From UBA2421 sp002343075 (GTDB lineage Bacteria > Planctomycetota > Phycisphaerae > Tepidisphaerales > Tepidisphaeraceae): a stretch of 64,000 nt of DNA. The DNA lies in contig CALJLN010000019.1 of NCBI GenBank assembly GCA_937982565.1, forward strand, positions 26,327 through 90,326. Direction: 5' to 3'. Each line of letters opens with the position of its first letter. The first letter of the stretch is position 1. The position numbers and the translations under genes are program-made. The notes under the pieces were generated by a model that was not told the origin of the DNA, did not search any database, and saw nothing but the letters and a program-made list of their open reading frames with translations. Positions 41,891 through 52,500 of this stretch are shown here, in pieces.

Positions 41891-43717
41891 ATGACACTTA
41901 TGCAAAAACCAGTGCCTCAAGCCAAGCCGACCCCCCGCACATCGGAGGGAACGCAGTTTAAGGGAAGAACCGGAGCACAGATTCTGCACGATATGCTGCT
42001 GAACGAACACCAGGTGGAAGTGATGTTCGGCTATCCCGGCGGGGCGATTTTGCCGGTGTTTGACGCGCTCTATAAGTCGCCGGCTAAGTTCATTCTCAAC
42101 CGCCACGAACAGGCCTGCGGCCACGCCGCCGACGGCTATGCACGGGCCACCGGGAAAGTCGGTGTGTGTGTGGTGACCAGCGGGCCGGGCGCTACCAACA
42201 CCGTCACCCCGCTCGCAACGGCGCAGCTCGATTCGATCCCCATGATCGTGTTCAGCGGGCAGGTTGCCACGAAGATGATCGGCAACGACGCGTTTCAGGA
42301 AGCCGACGTGACCGGCATCACCCGGCCATGTACGAAGTGGAACTATCTCGTCAAAGACATTCGCGAACTGCCTCGCATCATCAATGAGGCGTTTATCATC
42401 GCCACCAGCGGGCGCCCGGGGCCAGTGCTGATCGACCTGCCGAAGGACGTCACCAGTATGGTCTGCATGGAAGACCTCGACTCCTCGCCGCGCGAGCATG
42501 TGCTCAAGCGCCGCAAGACCAACCTCACCGGCGGGAGCGCCAAGCAGGTGATGGAGGCGGCAGAACTAATCAACCGCAGCGAACGGCCCGTTCTCTACGT
42601 CGGCGGGGGTGCCATCACCAGCGGGGCATGGCGGGAAGTGCGGCAGGTGGCCGACAAGGGAAACATCCCCTGTACTACCACGCTCTTGGGCATGGGCGCC
42701 TTTGATGAACACGACCCCAAATCGCTCTACATGCTCGGCATGCACGGCAGCGCGTTCGCCAATTTTGCGGTCCAGGAATGCGACTGCCTGATTGCAGTGG
42801 GCGCGCGGTTTGACGACCGCGTGACGGGGAACCTCGCCAGTTTTGCGCCAAAAGCCCGCATCATCCATATCGATATCGACCCGACCAGCATCAGCAAGAC
42901 GGTGGATGTCGATGTACCGGTGGTGGGCGACGCGCGGCACAGCCTGCAGGCCATGCTGCAGCACATCGAACCACGCCCGCGCAAGCAGTGGTTTGAGCAG
43001 ATCAATGATTGGAAGAAGAAGTATCCATTCAAATACTTCGACGACAGCGAGAAGGCCAAGCCGCAGTATGTGCTGGAAGAGATCAACCGGCAGACGAAGG
43101 CCGATGCGATTTTTGCCACCGGGGTGGGCCAGCACCAGATGTGGGCGGCGCAGTTCCTCCGCTGGCGGCACCCCCGGCAGGCGATCACCTCCGGCGGGCT
43201 GGGCACGATGGGCTACGGCCTGCCCGCGGCGCTGGGCGCGCAACTCGGGCGGCCCGATCAGACCGTCATCGATATCGACGGCGACGGCAGCTATCAAATG
43301 ACCCTCTACGAACTGGCCACGCTCGCCGAGTATGACATTCCGGTGAAGGTTGCGATTCTCAACAATCAGTTCCAGGGCATGATCAAGCAGTGGCAGGATC
43401 TGTTCTACGAAAAACGCTACGTGGCGAGCGTGATGAAGAACCCCGACTTCGCAAAAATGGCCGAAGCCTTCGGCGTGCGCGGCATCCGGTGTGAACATAA
43501 GTGCGATGTGCCCAAGGCGGTGAAAGAGATGCTGGAACATAAGGGGCCGGTCGTGGTCGATTTCTTTGTCGAACCAAACGAACACGTCTACCCGATGGTG
43601 CCGGCGGGCAAGGGCCTGCACGAACAGGTGCTCGGCACGGTAGGAAAGGACGGCGGGCAAATCGAAGAACACCTGCGACAATTCAGCGGCGGGCTGGATG
43701 AGGGGACGCTGGCGTAG
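41891..43717 (+). CDS. ilvB: acetolactate synthase, large subunit
   Basis: A 608-residue thiamine diphosphate enzyme for valine, leucine and isoleucine synthesis. The glutamate that activates ThDP is in LNRHEQACGHAADGYARATG. VVTSGPGATNTVTPLATAQL and IPMIVFSGQVATKMIGNDAF form the substrate/FAD region. The C-terminal ThDP motif runs from IDIDGDGSYQMTLYELAT to VAILNNQFQGMIKQW. The conserved core starts at GAQILHDMLLNEHQVEVMFG, so the ATG at 41891 is adequate; the frame is open to 41831. No ilvH regulatory subunit follows, unlike in many operons. Confidence 0.96.
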   Translation: MTLMQKPVPQAKPTPRTSEGTQFKGRTGAQILHDMLLNEHQVEVMFGYPGGAILPVFDALYKSPAKFILNRHEQACGHAADGYARATGKVGVCVVTSGPGATNTVTPLATAQLDSIPMIVFSGQVATKMIGNDAFQEADVTGITRPCTKWNYLVKDIRELPRIINEAFIIATSGRPGPVLIDLPKDVTSMVCMEDLDSSPREHVLKRRKTNLTGGSAKQVMEAAELINRSERPVLYVGGGAITSGAWREVRQVADKGNIPCTTTLLGMGAFDEHDPKSLYMLGMHGSAFANFAVQECDCLIAVGARFDDRVTGNLASFAPKARIIHIDIDPTSISKTVDVDVPVVGDARHSLQAMLQHIEPRPRKQWFEQINDWKKKYPFKYFDDSEKAKPQYVLEEINRQTKADAIFATGVGQHQMWAAQFLRWRHPRQAITSGGLGTMGYGLPAALGAQLGRPDQTVIDIDGDGSYQMTLYELATLAEYDIPVKVAILNNQFQGMIKQWQDLFYEKRYVASVMKNPDFAKMAEAFGVRGIRCEHKCDVPKAVKEMLEHKGPVVVDFFVEPNEHVYPMVPAGKGLHEQVLGTVGKDGGQIEEHLRQFSGGLDEGTLA

Positions 43718-43756
43718 AATGTCCTAAAATGCACAGTTGTTTGCGGCGGTCGGACG

Positions 43757-43987
43757 ATGACAAAACTTGAAGAAGCGGTGATTGAAGCGGCGAAGCAGCT
43801 TCCGAAAAGGCTTCGGCGTAAACTGGCAGATGATTTGCTCAACGGCGAAACACCGCTATCGCCCGAGTGGATGACGGAGATTGACCGCCGACTTGCGGAT
43901 ATCGACTCGGGGAAGTCAAAAAGCTATCCATTTGATGCCGTCATGCGCAAGCTCGACGCTGAACTGGCAAAACGGTCAAAGTCATGA
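43757..43987 (+). CDS. antitoxin-like protein of a type II toxin-antitoxin pair
   Basis: A 76-residue protein. EEAVIEAAKQLPKRLRRKLA and the LSPEWMTEIDRRLADIDSGK segment are typical of the addiction-module component that precedes ParE/RelE toxins. It contains mostly helix with charged residues. It ends in ATGA, overlapping the next start codon, so the pair is translationally coupled. It should bind the toxin through the C-terminal part. Confidence 0.7.
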   Translation: MTKLEEAVIEAAKQLPKRLRRKLADDLLNGETPLSPEWMTEIDRRLADIDSGKSKSYPFDAVMRKLDAELAKRSKS

Positions 43988-44281
43988 GAGCCTCGATACG
44001 GCCAGATGCACTCCAGGAATTGTTTGAGGCGAGCTTCTTTTTGGAGGATGCCAGGGCAGGGTTGGGGCGGGCTTTTCGCGCGGAAATAGACTCGGCGGTG
44101 AAGGTGATATTGGAGGCTCCGCGGCGTTGGCCGCAGATTCGACCGGGCATTCATCGATATCGGGTGGGTCGATTTAAGTACTCGATCGTGTACCGGAGTA
44201 GTCAAAGCTGACTCGGTTGTGGATATCATTGCAGTCGCCCACCAACATCGCCGACCCAACTATTGGGCAAATCGAACCTGA
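43984..44281 (+). pseudogene. ParE/RelE-type toxin, frameshifted near the C-terminus
   Basis: The frame from ATG 43984 encodes MRASIRPDALQELFEASFFL, then APRRWPQIRPGIHRYRVGRF and KYSIVYRSSQS, stopping at 44211 after 75 residues. The next frame (from 44207, GCTGAC) continues exactly where the family would, giving DSVVDIIAVAHQHRRPNYW and ending at 44281. A single-base shift near 44203-44208 therefore splits a toxin of about 99 residues. The missing C-terminal strand and HQxRRPxYW tail are conserved in this family, so the truncated product is probably inactive. A sequencing error in the AAA run cannot be excluded. Confidence 0.8.
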
Positions 44282-44328
44282 CGTAAGTTTCAGCTTCAAA
44301 TGCGCGCTTACGCCACCCTGCAAAATGC

Positions 44329-46431
44329 CTACCCATTCGCAGGCACATAGAACTCATCTGCGTAGTCGGCAACCATGCGCGCCGTGCTGAACTGGTTACA
44401 CACAGTTCGCATGGATTCCTTCATCATCGCGAGCCACGCCTTGGGCAGACCGGCTTTATCGCGCGCATAAAACCGCGGGATGACTTCGCGTTCCAGCAGG
44501 TCGTACAGGCTGCCGGCATCGTATGCATCCTGCTTCTTCTGATCGGCAAACTCTTTGCCGCCGATGGCCCAGCCGTTCTTGCCGTTGTAGGCTTCTGGCC
44601 ACCAGCCGTCGAGGATGCTTAAGTTGACCCCGCCGTGGAGAGGCGGCTTCATGCCACTGGTGCCGCTGGCTTCCTGCGGGCGAAGGGGGTTGTTGAGCCA
44701 GACATCGACACCGCTGGTGAGCATACGGCCGACGTGCATGTCGTAGTCTTCTAGAATGACAACCTTGCCGATGAACTGTTGCGCGTACGCGTGTCGGTAA
44801 ATCTCCTGCGCAAACTGCTGCCCACCCATGTCCGCAGGATGAGCTTTGCCGGCAAAGACGATTTGCATCGGTCGTTTCTCATCGCCCAGGATTCTCGCTA
44901 AACGCTTGGCATTGCTAAAGATAAGAGGAGCGCGCTTGTATGTGGCAAACCGCCTGGCGAAGCCGATGGTGAGGGTGTCGGGGTTAAAGGTCTCATGGGC
45001 TGCAGCGAGCATGGAAACATCGCCGTGCGCGCGGGCGATCTGGTCGGCCAGCCGCGTGCGGATGAACTGAATCAGCCGCGATCGCAGCATCCGGCGGGCG
45101 GCCCAAAGCTCGGCGTCGGGAATCTTGCCTGCGTTCTTCCACCAGTCGTCCTTCGGGCCTGCGCCGTTCCATTTTGGCTTGAGATACTTGTCGTAGACGG
45201 CGCGCATCTCCGGTGCCAGCCAGGTTTCTGAGTGAATGCCGTTGGTAATCGAGCCAATGGGAACTTTTGCGTGTGCGTCGGCGGTAAGGCCGTACATTTT
45301 GGTCCACATGCGCCGGCTTGTGTCGCCGTGCAGCGCCGCCACGCCGTTGCAGTGGCGGCTGAGCTTGAGCGCCAGCACGGTCATGCAATAGGGTTCGTTC
45401 TTGTCCGATTCATCTTCGCGCCCGCTGGCGAGCAATTCCTGGTTGTTGATGCCGAGCGCCTTGGCGTAACTGCCGATGTATTTCAGTGTCAACGTCGCAT
45501 CAAACCGATCGTTCCCCGCTGGCACGGGTGTGTGGGTGGTGAATACGCTGCTGGCGCGCACCTGGCGGATGGCGGATTTCATGTCGCTGCCCCGTGCGAC
45601 AAACCGCCGGACGCGCTCGAGTGCCGCAAACGCCGCGTGGCCTTCATTCATATGAAAAACGGTGGCCTTGAGCCCAAGTGCATCGAGCGCCATCGTCCCG
45701 CCGACACCCAGCAGCATTTCCTGTCGAATGCGATACTCACGGTCCCCGCCGTAGAGGTGGCGGGTGAGCTTGCGGTCTTCGGCGTGGTTGCCTTCGACAT
45801 CCGTGTCCATCGAGTAGATCGCGGCACGCCCAATCGTCTGCTTCCAGATCCTGGCCTTCACATCGCGCGAGCCAATCCGCAGCTTGATCGATTTCCCCGT
45901 ATCGGTGATCGGCAGGTCGGCAAAATCCAGCTCGGGGTAGATGACGCGCGTCGAACCATCCGTGGCGAATTCCTGCGTGTAGTAACCCGCGCGATACAGC
46001 AATCCGATGCCCACGAGCGGCAAGCCGAGATCGCTCGCGCTCTTGATGTGGTCGCCGGCAAGCACACCAAGACCGCCGGAATATTGTTGCAACGATTCAT
46101 GAATCGCATATTCGGCACAAAAATACGCGACGAGCATCCCCCTGGTCTTCTTGCCATATGTACGATCAAACCAGGTCTTGCTGCTGAGGTAAGCCGCCAG
46201 TGATTTCTCGACGCGATCGAGATGTGCCGCGAACGCCGGATCGCGGCCGATCCAGCCGCGCCGCTCGGGCGAGAGCAGCCGCAGCGTGCGCAGCGGGCCG
46301 CGGCGCGTCGCCACCCACAACGGCGGGTCCATCGACTCAAACAACGCCTGCGCGTCGGGGTTCCAGCTCCACCACAGATTCCGCGCGAGAGATGCTACGC
46401 GATCAAAAACGCTTGCTTTGTTTTTCGCCAT
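44329..46431 (-). CDS. glgP: alpha-glucan phosphorylase
   Basis: A 700-residue GT35 phosphorylase of the short bacterial type. It has an N-terminal DUF3417-like helical region (VASLARNLWWSWNPDAQALF), the QQYSGGLGVLAGDHIKSASD glucan/catalytic loop, FHMNEGHAAFAALERV, the phosphate-site region and the PLP-lysine segment EASGTSGMKPPLHGGVNLSI. It cleaves maltodextrin or glycogen with phosphate to give glucose 1-phosphate. It lies after malQ on the same strand, so the pair degrades imported maltodextrins. The start at 46431 begins the conserved MAKNKASVFDRVASLARNL. Confidence 0.95.
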   Translation of the reverse strand: MAKNKASVFDRVASLARNLWWSWNPDAQALFESMDPPLWVATRRGPLRTLRLLSPERRGWIGRDPAFAAHLDRVEKSLAAYLSSKTWFDRTYGKKTRGMLVAYFCAEYAIHESLQQYSGGLGVLAGDHIKSASDLGLPLVGIGLLYRAGYYTQEFATDGSTRVIYPELDFADLPITDTGKSIKLRIGSRDVKARIWKQTIGRAAIYSMDTDVEGNHAEDRKLTRHLYGGDREYRIRQEMLLGVGGTMALDALGLKATVFHMNEGHAAFAALERVRRFVARGSDMKSAIRQVRASSVFTTHTPVPAGNDRFDATLTLKYIGSYAKALGINNQELLASGREDESDKNEPYCMTVLALKLSRHCNGVAALHGDTSRRMWTKMYGLTADAHAKVPIGSITNGIHSETWLAPEMRAVYDKYLKPKWNGAGPKDDWWKNAGKIPDAELWAARRMLRSRLIQFIRTRLADQIARAHGDVSMLAAAHETFNPDTLTIGFARRFATYKRAPLIFSNAKRLARILGDEKRPMQIVFAGKAHPADMGGQQFAQEIYRHAYAQQFIGKVVILEDYDMHVGRMLTSGVDVWLNNPLRPQEASGTSGMKPPLHGGVNLSILDGWWPEAYNGKNGWAIGGKEFADQKKQDAYDAGSLYDLLEREVIPRFYARDKAGLPKAWLAMMKESMRTVCNQFSTARMVADYADEFYVPANG

Positions 46432-46494
46432 TACCAACCCTGATTCTGAACCCAAAGCTATGAAGAGCGAGAAAGCTCGTACAGTCTTTCACTG

Positions 46495-46525
46495 CTTTGT
46501 GTTCTTAATGCCCTTCGTGATTCAT
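46495..46525. repeat. CACGAAGGGCATTAAGAACAC repeat, copy 2
   Basis: Read on the minus strand, this matches the repeat at 20257-20282 in most positions. It overlaps the malQ stop codon and lies in the malQ-glgP gap. Confidence 0.5.
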
Positions 46526-48063
46526 CACTGGACCCGTTCAAAGTCCTCACACATCGTCCGCAACATTGCGGCGTGTTCTTTCTTCAGCGCGCCGGGCTTC
46601 ATGCGCCATTCCCAGTTATCGACTACCGTCCCGGGGACGTTCATTCTCGCCTCTCCGCCCAACCCAAGAATGTCCTGCACGGGAAAGATCGCGGTGTGCG
46701 CGCGGCTGGCCATGACGGTGCGAATCAGGTCCCAGTGCATGTTCGTGCCGTCGCCATTGGTATTGGCATATCGCTGCATGAGGGCAAACTCGGCCCGCGC
46801 CTTGCGGCTGCGCCGCCCCGCCGTCTCGACCTTATCGAAATAGCCTCGAATCGTGTCGTTGTCGTGCGTGCCGGTATAAAAAACACTCGCCGCCGACTGA
46901 TTGTGGGGCATATGATCGCAACCCCCGCCAAAGCCGAACTGCAACACTTTCATGCTCGGGAAGCCAAACTCGTCGCGAAGCCTGCTCGCGCCCACCGTCA
47001 CGGCACCGAGATCTTCGGCAATAATCGGGGGCTGGCCCAGTCGCTTGCGGACGGCGGTGAACAACTCACGGCCTGGGGTCTTCACCCATTTGCCCACGCG
47101 AGCGGTTAGCTGGTCGGCTGGAATCTGCCAGGTGCGGTAAAAGCCCAGAAAGTGATCGATTCGCACGCCATCAAAGAGGCGCAGCGTTTCGGCGAACCGC
47201 TTTACCCACCAGGCAAAGCCTTCCTGCTGATGCCGGCGCCAGTCATAGTGAGGATGCCCCCACCGCTGCCCGTCTGCGTTAAAAAAATCGGGCGGGCAGC
47301 CACTGACCACTCTGGGTGCGCCCTCGCGATCGAGTACGAACAAGTCGCGCCGCGCCCAGACATCGGCTGAGTCGTAAGCAATGAAAATCGGAATGTCTCC
47401 GATCAGCCCGACGCCTTTTTTATTGGCGTACGCCTTTAACGCCGACCACTGCTTATCAAAAATGTACTGCTGAAACTGATGAAATCGCACCTCGTCTGCC
47501 AACACCCGCCGGGCATCGGCCAGCGCCGAAGGTTCGTGAAGCCGAAGATCGCGGGCCCAGAGGTTCCACGGCTTCCCGCCGTGCGCTTCCTGCAGGGCAC
47601 TGAAAAGGGCAAAATCATCCAGCCAACCAGAATGCTTGCGGATGAACCGGTTCAGTGCTGCGTTTGCACCCGATTTGTACTTAAACCGCTCGTAAGCAAC
47701 CCGCAGCCGTTCGGCACGATAGGGCACAACCGCCTGGAAGATCAGTTTTGCATCGCGGAAAGCAGTCGAAGGGAGCAACTCGCTTTTTCGGAGAAGCCCC
47801 TCTTTGACCAACTGATCGAGACTGATTAACCACGGACTGCCCGCGAAAGTGCTGTTGCAGGAGTAAGGAGAAAAGCCATCGCCCGGGGGGTTGACCGGCA
47901 GCATCTGCCACCACCGCTGACCCGCGGCGCTGAGGAAATCGACGAAATCGTAAGCCGCCCGCCCCAAATCGCCGCTGCCGTGGCGGCCGGGGAGCGAGGT
48001 AATGTGCATCAGCACGCCGCACGACCGGCGGTTGAAGGTAAATGGCTGCTTGACGGCTTTCAT
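46525..48063 (-). CDS. malQ: 4-alpha-glucanotransferase
   Basis: A 512-residue GH77 enzyme. SCGVLMHITSLPGRHGSGDL is the family N-terminus. The nucleophile lies in FDGVRIDHFLGFYRTWQIP, the acid/base in PIIAEDLGAVT and the third carboxylate in FYTGTHDNDTIRGYF. It transfers glucan segments between maltodextrins (disproportionation), making longer chains for GlgP. It sits upstream of glgP and close to three secreted amylases, fitting an intracellular maltodextrin pathway. The ATG at 48063 gives the normal length. Confidence 0.95.
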   Translation of the reverse strand: MKAVKQPFTFNRRSCGVLMHITSLPGRHGSGDLGRAAYDFVDFLSAAGQRWWQMLPVNPPGDGFSPYSCNSTFAGSPWLISLDQLVKEGLLRKSELLPSTAFRDAKLIFQAVVPYRAERLRVAYERFKYKSGANAALNRFIRKHSGWLDDFALFSALQEAHGGKPWNLWARDLRLHEPSALADARRVLADEVRFHQFQQYIFDKQWSALKAYANKKGVGLIGDIPIFIAYDSADVWARRDLFVLDREGAPRVVSGCPPDFFNADGQRWGHPHYDWRRHQQEGFAWWVKRFAETLRLFDGVRIDHFLGFYRTWQIPADQLTARVGKWVKTPGRELFTAVRKRLGQPPIIAEDLGAVTVGASRLRDEFGFPSMKVLQFGFGGGCDHMPHNQSAASVFYTGTHDNDTIRGYFDKVETAGRRSRKARAEFALMQRYANTNGDGTNMHWDLIRTVMASRAHTAIFPVQDILGLGGEARMNVPGTVVDNWEWRMKPGALKKEHAAMLRTMCEDFERVQ

Positions 48064-48311
48064 GAATCATCCCGCGGCACTCGGCCACGATCGGCGGTGC
48101 AGTATGCGGTTCTGGCTTGTGACGTCAATCGGAGACAAACACCGATGTTGGGAGTCACTGACTTGCACTTCCGGTTCAAGTCGTCTTTGTGGTGCGCGGT
48201 GTTGCGATTTCTCCAAGGCACGGGCTGGATTGAAGCCATGTTGTGGCATTCGGCGCACAAACCGCTCACAAGTGCATCAGGGATGACCTCTCGAAGTCTT
48301 GCAAAATGCAC

Positions 48312-49301
48312 TTACCACTTGTACGGGCTGACTCGAACTTTCTTCAGGTCATCCTGCAGCATCGTTTCGGCATGACCATCGGCGAAGGCCACATTCAGCT
48401 TGCCGTTGCGCCAACTGTTTCCCACCCGCTTGCCGCCGTGGCGGTCGAAGGGGAGACGCTTGGTGCGGTTGACATACTCCATGGTCCCCTGCACGTCATC
48501 GGTGATTGCCGCCGCGCCCGGAATTCGCGGTGGGCTCAGATCGAAATCGTCGGTTGAAAATGCCAACTCATCAGACATGCGCATGAGCTTGTTGGATGTT
48601 GGATTACCAACAACCTGCGCAACATCCTGCATCGGTCTAACACCCATATCAGCAAACAGCGCGGTTTCGGCAGCCCGATTGACCTTGTTCAGCCGCGCGC
48701 CCAGCGGAATCGTCGCGGGCCGGCCGGGGCCTTGGTACACGCCGAGAACGGTATTGTAGTTGTAGTAGCCCTGCCCGTTGCCGGGATCGATGCCGCACGC
48801 AATGTCGGCGTTGATGCCATAGCTCGCCGGAACATAGTCGGCGGTGTTTGAAAGGCCGATGTTTACCGTGATTCGATAACCCGGCTTGGTGTCCTCCTGG
48901 AAGGAATCACTCGGGCACTTGTAAACGTCACGCTTTCCGGGGGAATCCTTAAAAATCTTATCAATGCTGGTCTTGTCGCCAAGATAGGGGAGTAACGCCG
49001 AAGCCCAGTCGAGCGGCACCAGATTGTTCCCACCGTCGCGGTACCAGATGAACTTGGACTTTGATGGATCGAGGATGGTCGCGCGCTCTTTCTCGCCCAC
49101 CAACTGAATAAAGCCGTTGCGTTCGGTCGCCTGCACCCTTGCCGCGGTGGCGAGCTGGCGCAGGTTGGAGAGGCACTTTACGGTGTTGGCAGCACCCTTT
49201 GCGCGCCCGAGTGCGGGCAGCAGGATGCTGATCAACAGCGCGATAATGCCAATGACGACAAGGAGTTCGACGAGTGTGAATGCCGCCCGACGGTGGGTCA
49301 T
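48312..49301 (-). CDS. prepilin-like secreted protein, starch-locus copy
   Basis: A 329-residue protein with leader MTHRRAA and the pseudopilin helix FTLVELLVVIGIIALLISIL. LPALGRAKGAANTVKCLSNL follows, and KLNVAFADGHAETMLQDDLK ends it with the DG motif. An AGGTG lies before ATG 49301. A perfect 12-base palindrome TTAACCGGTTAA is 89 bases upstream, the same signal as before the amylase operon, so it may be expressed with starch breakdown. It sits between malQ and the amylase genes. A surface scaffold role is possible but not shown. Confidence 0.85.
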   Translation of the reverse strand: MTHRRAAFTLVELLVVIGIIALLISILLPALGRAKGAANTVKCLSNLRQLATAARVQATERNGFIQLVGEKERATILDPSKSKFIWYRDGGNNLVPLDWASALLPYLGDKTSIDKIFKDSPGKRDVYKCPSDSFQEDTKPGYRITVNIGLSNTADYVPASYGINADIACGIDPGNGQGYYNYNTVLGVYQGPGRPATIPLGARLNKVNRAAETALFADMGVRPMQDVAQVVGNPTSNKLMRMSDELAFSTDDFDLSPPRIPGAAAITDDVQGTMEYVNRTKRLPFDRHGGKRVGNSWRNGKLNVAFADGHAETMLQDDLKKVRVSPYKW

Positions 49302-49387
49302 GGGTGCACCTAAAATGGTTTGAACCAGTGACATTTCATCGGGAGAAGCGTCCGCTGGCGCTTCGAGGAACAGGCCCGACGAAGATT

Positions 49388-49403
49388 GCTTAACCGGTTA
49401 ACT
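49388..49403 (-). promoter_or_regulatory. LacI-type operator A
   Basis: GCTTAACCGGTTAACT, with the perfect palindrome TTAACCGGTTAA at 49390-49401 and the central CG typical of LacI-family sites. It lies upstream of the prepilin-like gene that starts at 49301. Confidence 0.65.
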
Positions 49404-49506
49404 ATCCGCCTTTTGAATTCTATCGCTCAGCCCGGCTAAATCAACTTAAATCGCCGGAGTGAACTTTGCATAATGTCAACGCCCGTTGAACCGTTCAACC
49501 GGGCTT

Positions 49507-52500
49507 TCATTCTGGGGTTGCGGGCCGGTTTCGACACCGGCGCCCGCGCCGAAGCAATCCAACCGCCGCCGCGCCGAGTGCCGCGCCGAAGGAAGGCTCG
49601 GGCACAGCGCTCCGCGGAAGATCGCCGGTCGATACGAAGCCGAAGTTGCTTGCCAGCACGGTGAAATCATTGAGATTCACCACGCCATCGCCCGTAAAAT
49701 CACCACTGGCCCAACCGCCGGCGCTGCCAAACCCGGCGGCGAGAGCGGTAAAGTCGTCTAGATTGATGCTGCGATCGAGATTGGCGTCGCCGTACTCGGT
49801 CAGGAAGATGTTTCGGAGAAGTAAATCGACATCGGCAACCGTGACCATGTTATCGACGTTCAAATCGGCGCGCCAGATATTGCTGGTCGAGCCGAGTTGG
49901 CTGAAGAGCGAATCGATGTCGGCGGCATCGCCGGGGCTGCTGAGCGGTGAATTGTTGATATTCCCGCGACGCAACTCCGCGGCGCGGGCCTCGTTCAAGA
50001 CCGCAGCGGGTGCCCCTGCGGCGACGAGTACGGCACGGATTGCAAGCAAGTCACGCGTATCGAGCAGGCCGTTGCCGTCGATATCGGCTGGCGCGCCCGG
50101 CAGGCCGAAGGTGTGGTTGGTCACGCCGCCGGAGTTGGGATAAGTAAGAAACTCGATGCCCTGCGGCCCATTGATGTCCGCGGTGGTGTATGAGTTGCTT
50201 CCGTCCAGATCACCCAGGCCCAGGCCACGACCCGGAATGAGCAGAAAAATCCCCGGGGTTCGCTTCACACCGACATTGCCAGTCTCTTCAAACGCCACCG
50301 AGGTCACGACCTGATTGCCGCTGCGCAGTTGCGTTGAGCCGAATGTGAGCGCGAACAAATCGCGATCAATCCTGGCGGTCAGCCCGACATTGACGTTTGC
50401 CTGCGCGATTGCAGCCGCCTCGGTCTGGTTGCCGGGGAAATTGAGCAATATGTGAACGCGGTTGGCGGTGCCGTCGGTGGATTGCTGGCGAAACTGGTAC
50501 TGCGAAGCCGATGTCTGCACGATTGAATTGTGATCGGCAATTGGCGCAAGGCGATCGACATAGATTGCCTGCCGGAAATCTTCAAACACGGCCGGCCCGC
50601 CGTCGCTGCGCTGGCGGAAGGCGCGCACCGTGATGTAGTTGTAGCCCTCGGGCAGCAGCGTGGTATCGATCGACTGGCTATAGGTGCCCGCCCCACTCAG
50701 CGCAGGATTGGAGTTATAGCCCGGCTGCCGCTGGGTGACGAACTGCTCGAAACCGTAGACCACGCCGGTGAGCGGGTCGTCGGCCAGATCGACCCCGCCG
50801 TTGCCATTCAGGTTCAGCCCGGCGTTAAACTTAAACAGCGCGTTATCCCCGTCGGCGGGAGTATCGCGCGAACCATCGGGCAGCGTGACAGGCAAAGTGT
50901 TGAGCGTAATCGAGAATGCGTTTGCGGTGATGACTGGGAGCGCAGTCAGTCGATTGGTGGCGTTATTGCCCGCAGTGGGGGTAGCCGGGTTGAGCGTCGC
51001 CGCGATGTTGCTGATCGAGAGCGTGCCGGTCGGCTTGGCCAGGCCGTAAATGGCATAGCCGTTGTCGGTGAGCGTGCCCTGTGCCGTGGCATTTCCGGCG
51101 ACAGAGAAAGTGCCCCTGCCCAGCGCGTCGATCGTGACAACGTCGGGCAGCGCGCCGGTGGTATCGATCGCGGGGTTGGTCGCGTTGCCGGTGAGATCAA
51201 TGAGCTTGGTGCCCGGCGCAAATCCGGTTTGAATGACGCGCGTCTGCACGGGTGAATCGCCCCGGTTGTTGAGCACGACCAGCGCGCTGCGGTCGCGCTC
51301 GTAGGCCATCACTTCCTTTTCCAGGAGCCGGGTGGTGTAGTTGCCCCGGCCGTGGGTGTTGCGGATCTCAACCAGGTCGGTAATGCGGCTGCCGTGGAAG
51401 CCGCCGAGCGCGCTCAGTTCGCCGTCCTTGGGAAAAGTGCGCCCGTTGCCGAACTCTTTGGCATTAAAGTAGACCAGCGCATTGCCCGGCCGCATGAGCA
51501 TGTATGCATGAGCAACCCGCTTGAGCGCCGTCACACCGTCTTCGTCGTGGCTTTCGGCAAATGCCACGCCCTGTGTGCCATTTTCAAGGCCGTCGTCCTG
51601 CACATCTTGCGATCGACCGACGACGTTGCGCCAATCATTCTGCAGACCGTTGGCGGTGAGATTGTCGCGCATGGCGAAAAACAATGGAAAATCGAGCGCG
51701 TCACGGTTGCCGCCGATGGTGGTGCCGCTCACGGTATTGGCATTTTTCTTGATGTACTGCTGAACCGCGCCGCGGTTGCCGTCGAACATTTCGCTGAAGC
51801 TGAACACGTGCTGTTGCTGACCGTTGAGCAGCGGCGTCTTGATCGACTTCCAGACCTGCCGATCCAGCTCATTAAGCACGGCGGGAGGGAAATGCTTCAC
51901 TGCATCGAGGCGAAAGCCGTCAAAGCCTACTTCCTGCACCATCCAGCGCGCGTGGCGCATGAGATAATTTTGTCCATTTTCCATCACCGGATCGCCGGCG
52001 GCGGGGTTGGCGGTGTTGAAATCGTAGACCGTGACATTGCTGCCGGTGGTCGGGTCAAAGTAGGTCGTGCCGCCCAGCGCCTGATCGGGGTAAAAGCGGC
52101 GATTGGATTCATTGGCGATATTGGCCGTGCGGCCATTGAACGTACTCGTCCCCGCGGGCAGGTTGCCGGCAAAACCCGGGACGGGGTTGCGGATGTACTG
52201 GTAATTCTTCTCCTGCGCAATATCGATCAAGCCGGAGATTCGCTCCAGAAAAGGATCGGAGCCGGTGTAATTCTGCTGATGAAAATCGCCGTCGATGTCG
52301 TCGCCGCGGGTGATGGCGAAGCCGGGATATCCACCTGAAGCGGTAAAGCCGGGATTGAATCTTGTGGCGAAGCCGTTGTGGTTGAGGATGAGATCGCTGT
52401 AAATGCGCCCGCCCCACCGATGGGTCTCGGCGACCATTGCCTTGATCGACCGCTCGGTGCCGTAGAGCGTGCTGTTACCGGTGGCCCCGAGATCGAACCG

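Noticed and set aside
42566..43681. Long minus-strand frame inside ilvB
   Set aside because: High-GC antisense shadow rich in H, R and L with no recognisable domain; ilvB on the plus strand is certain.
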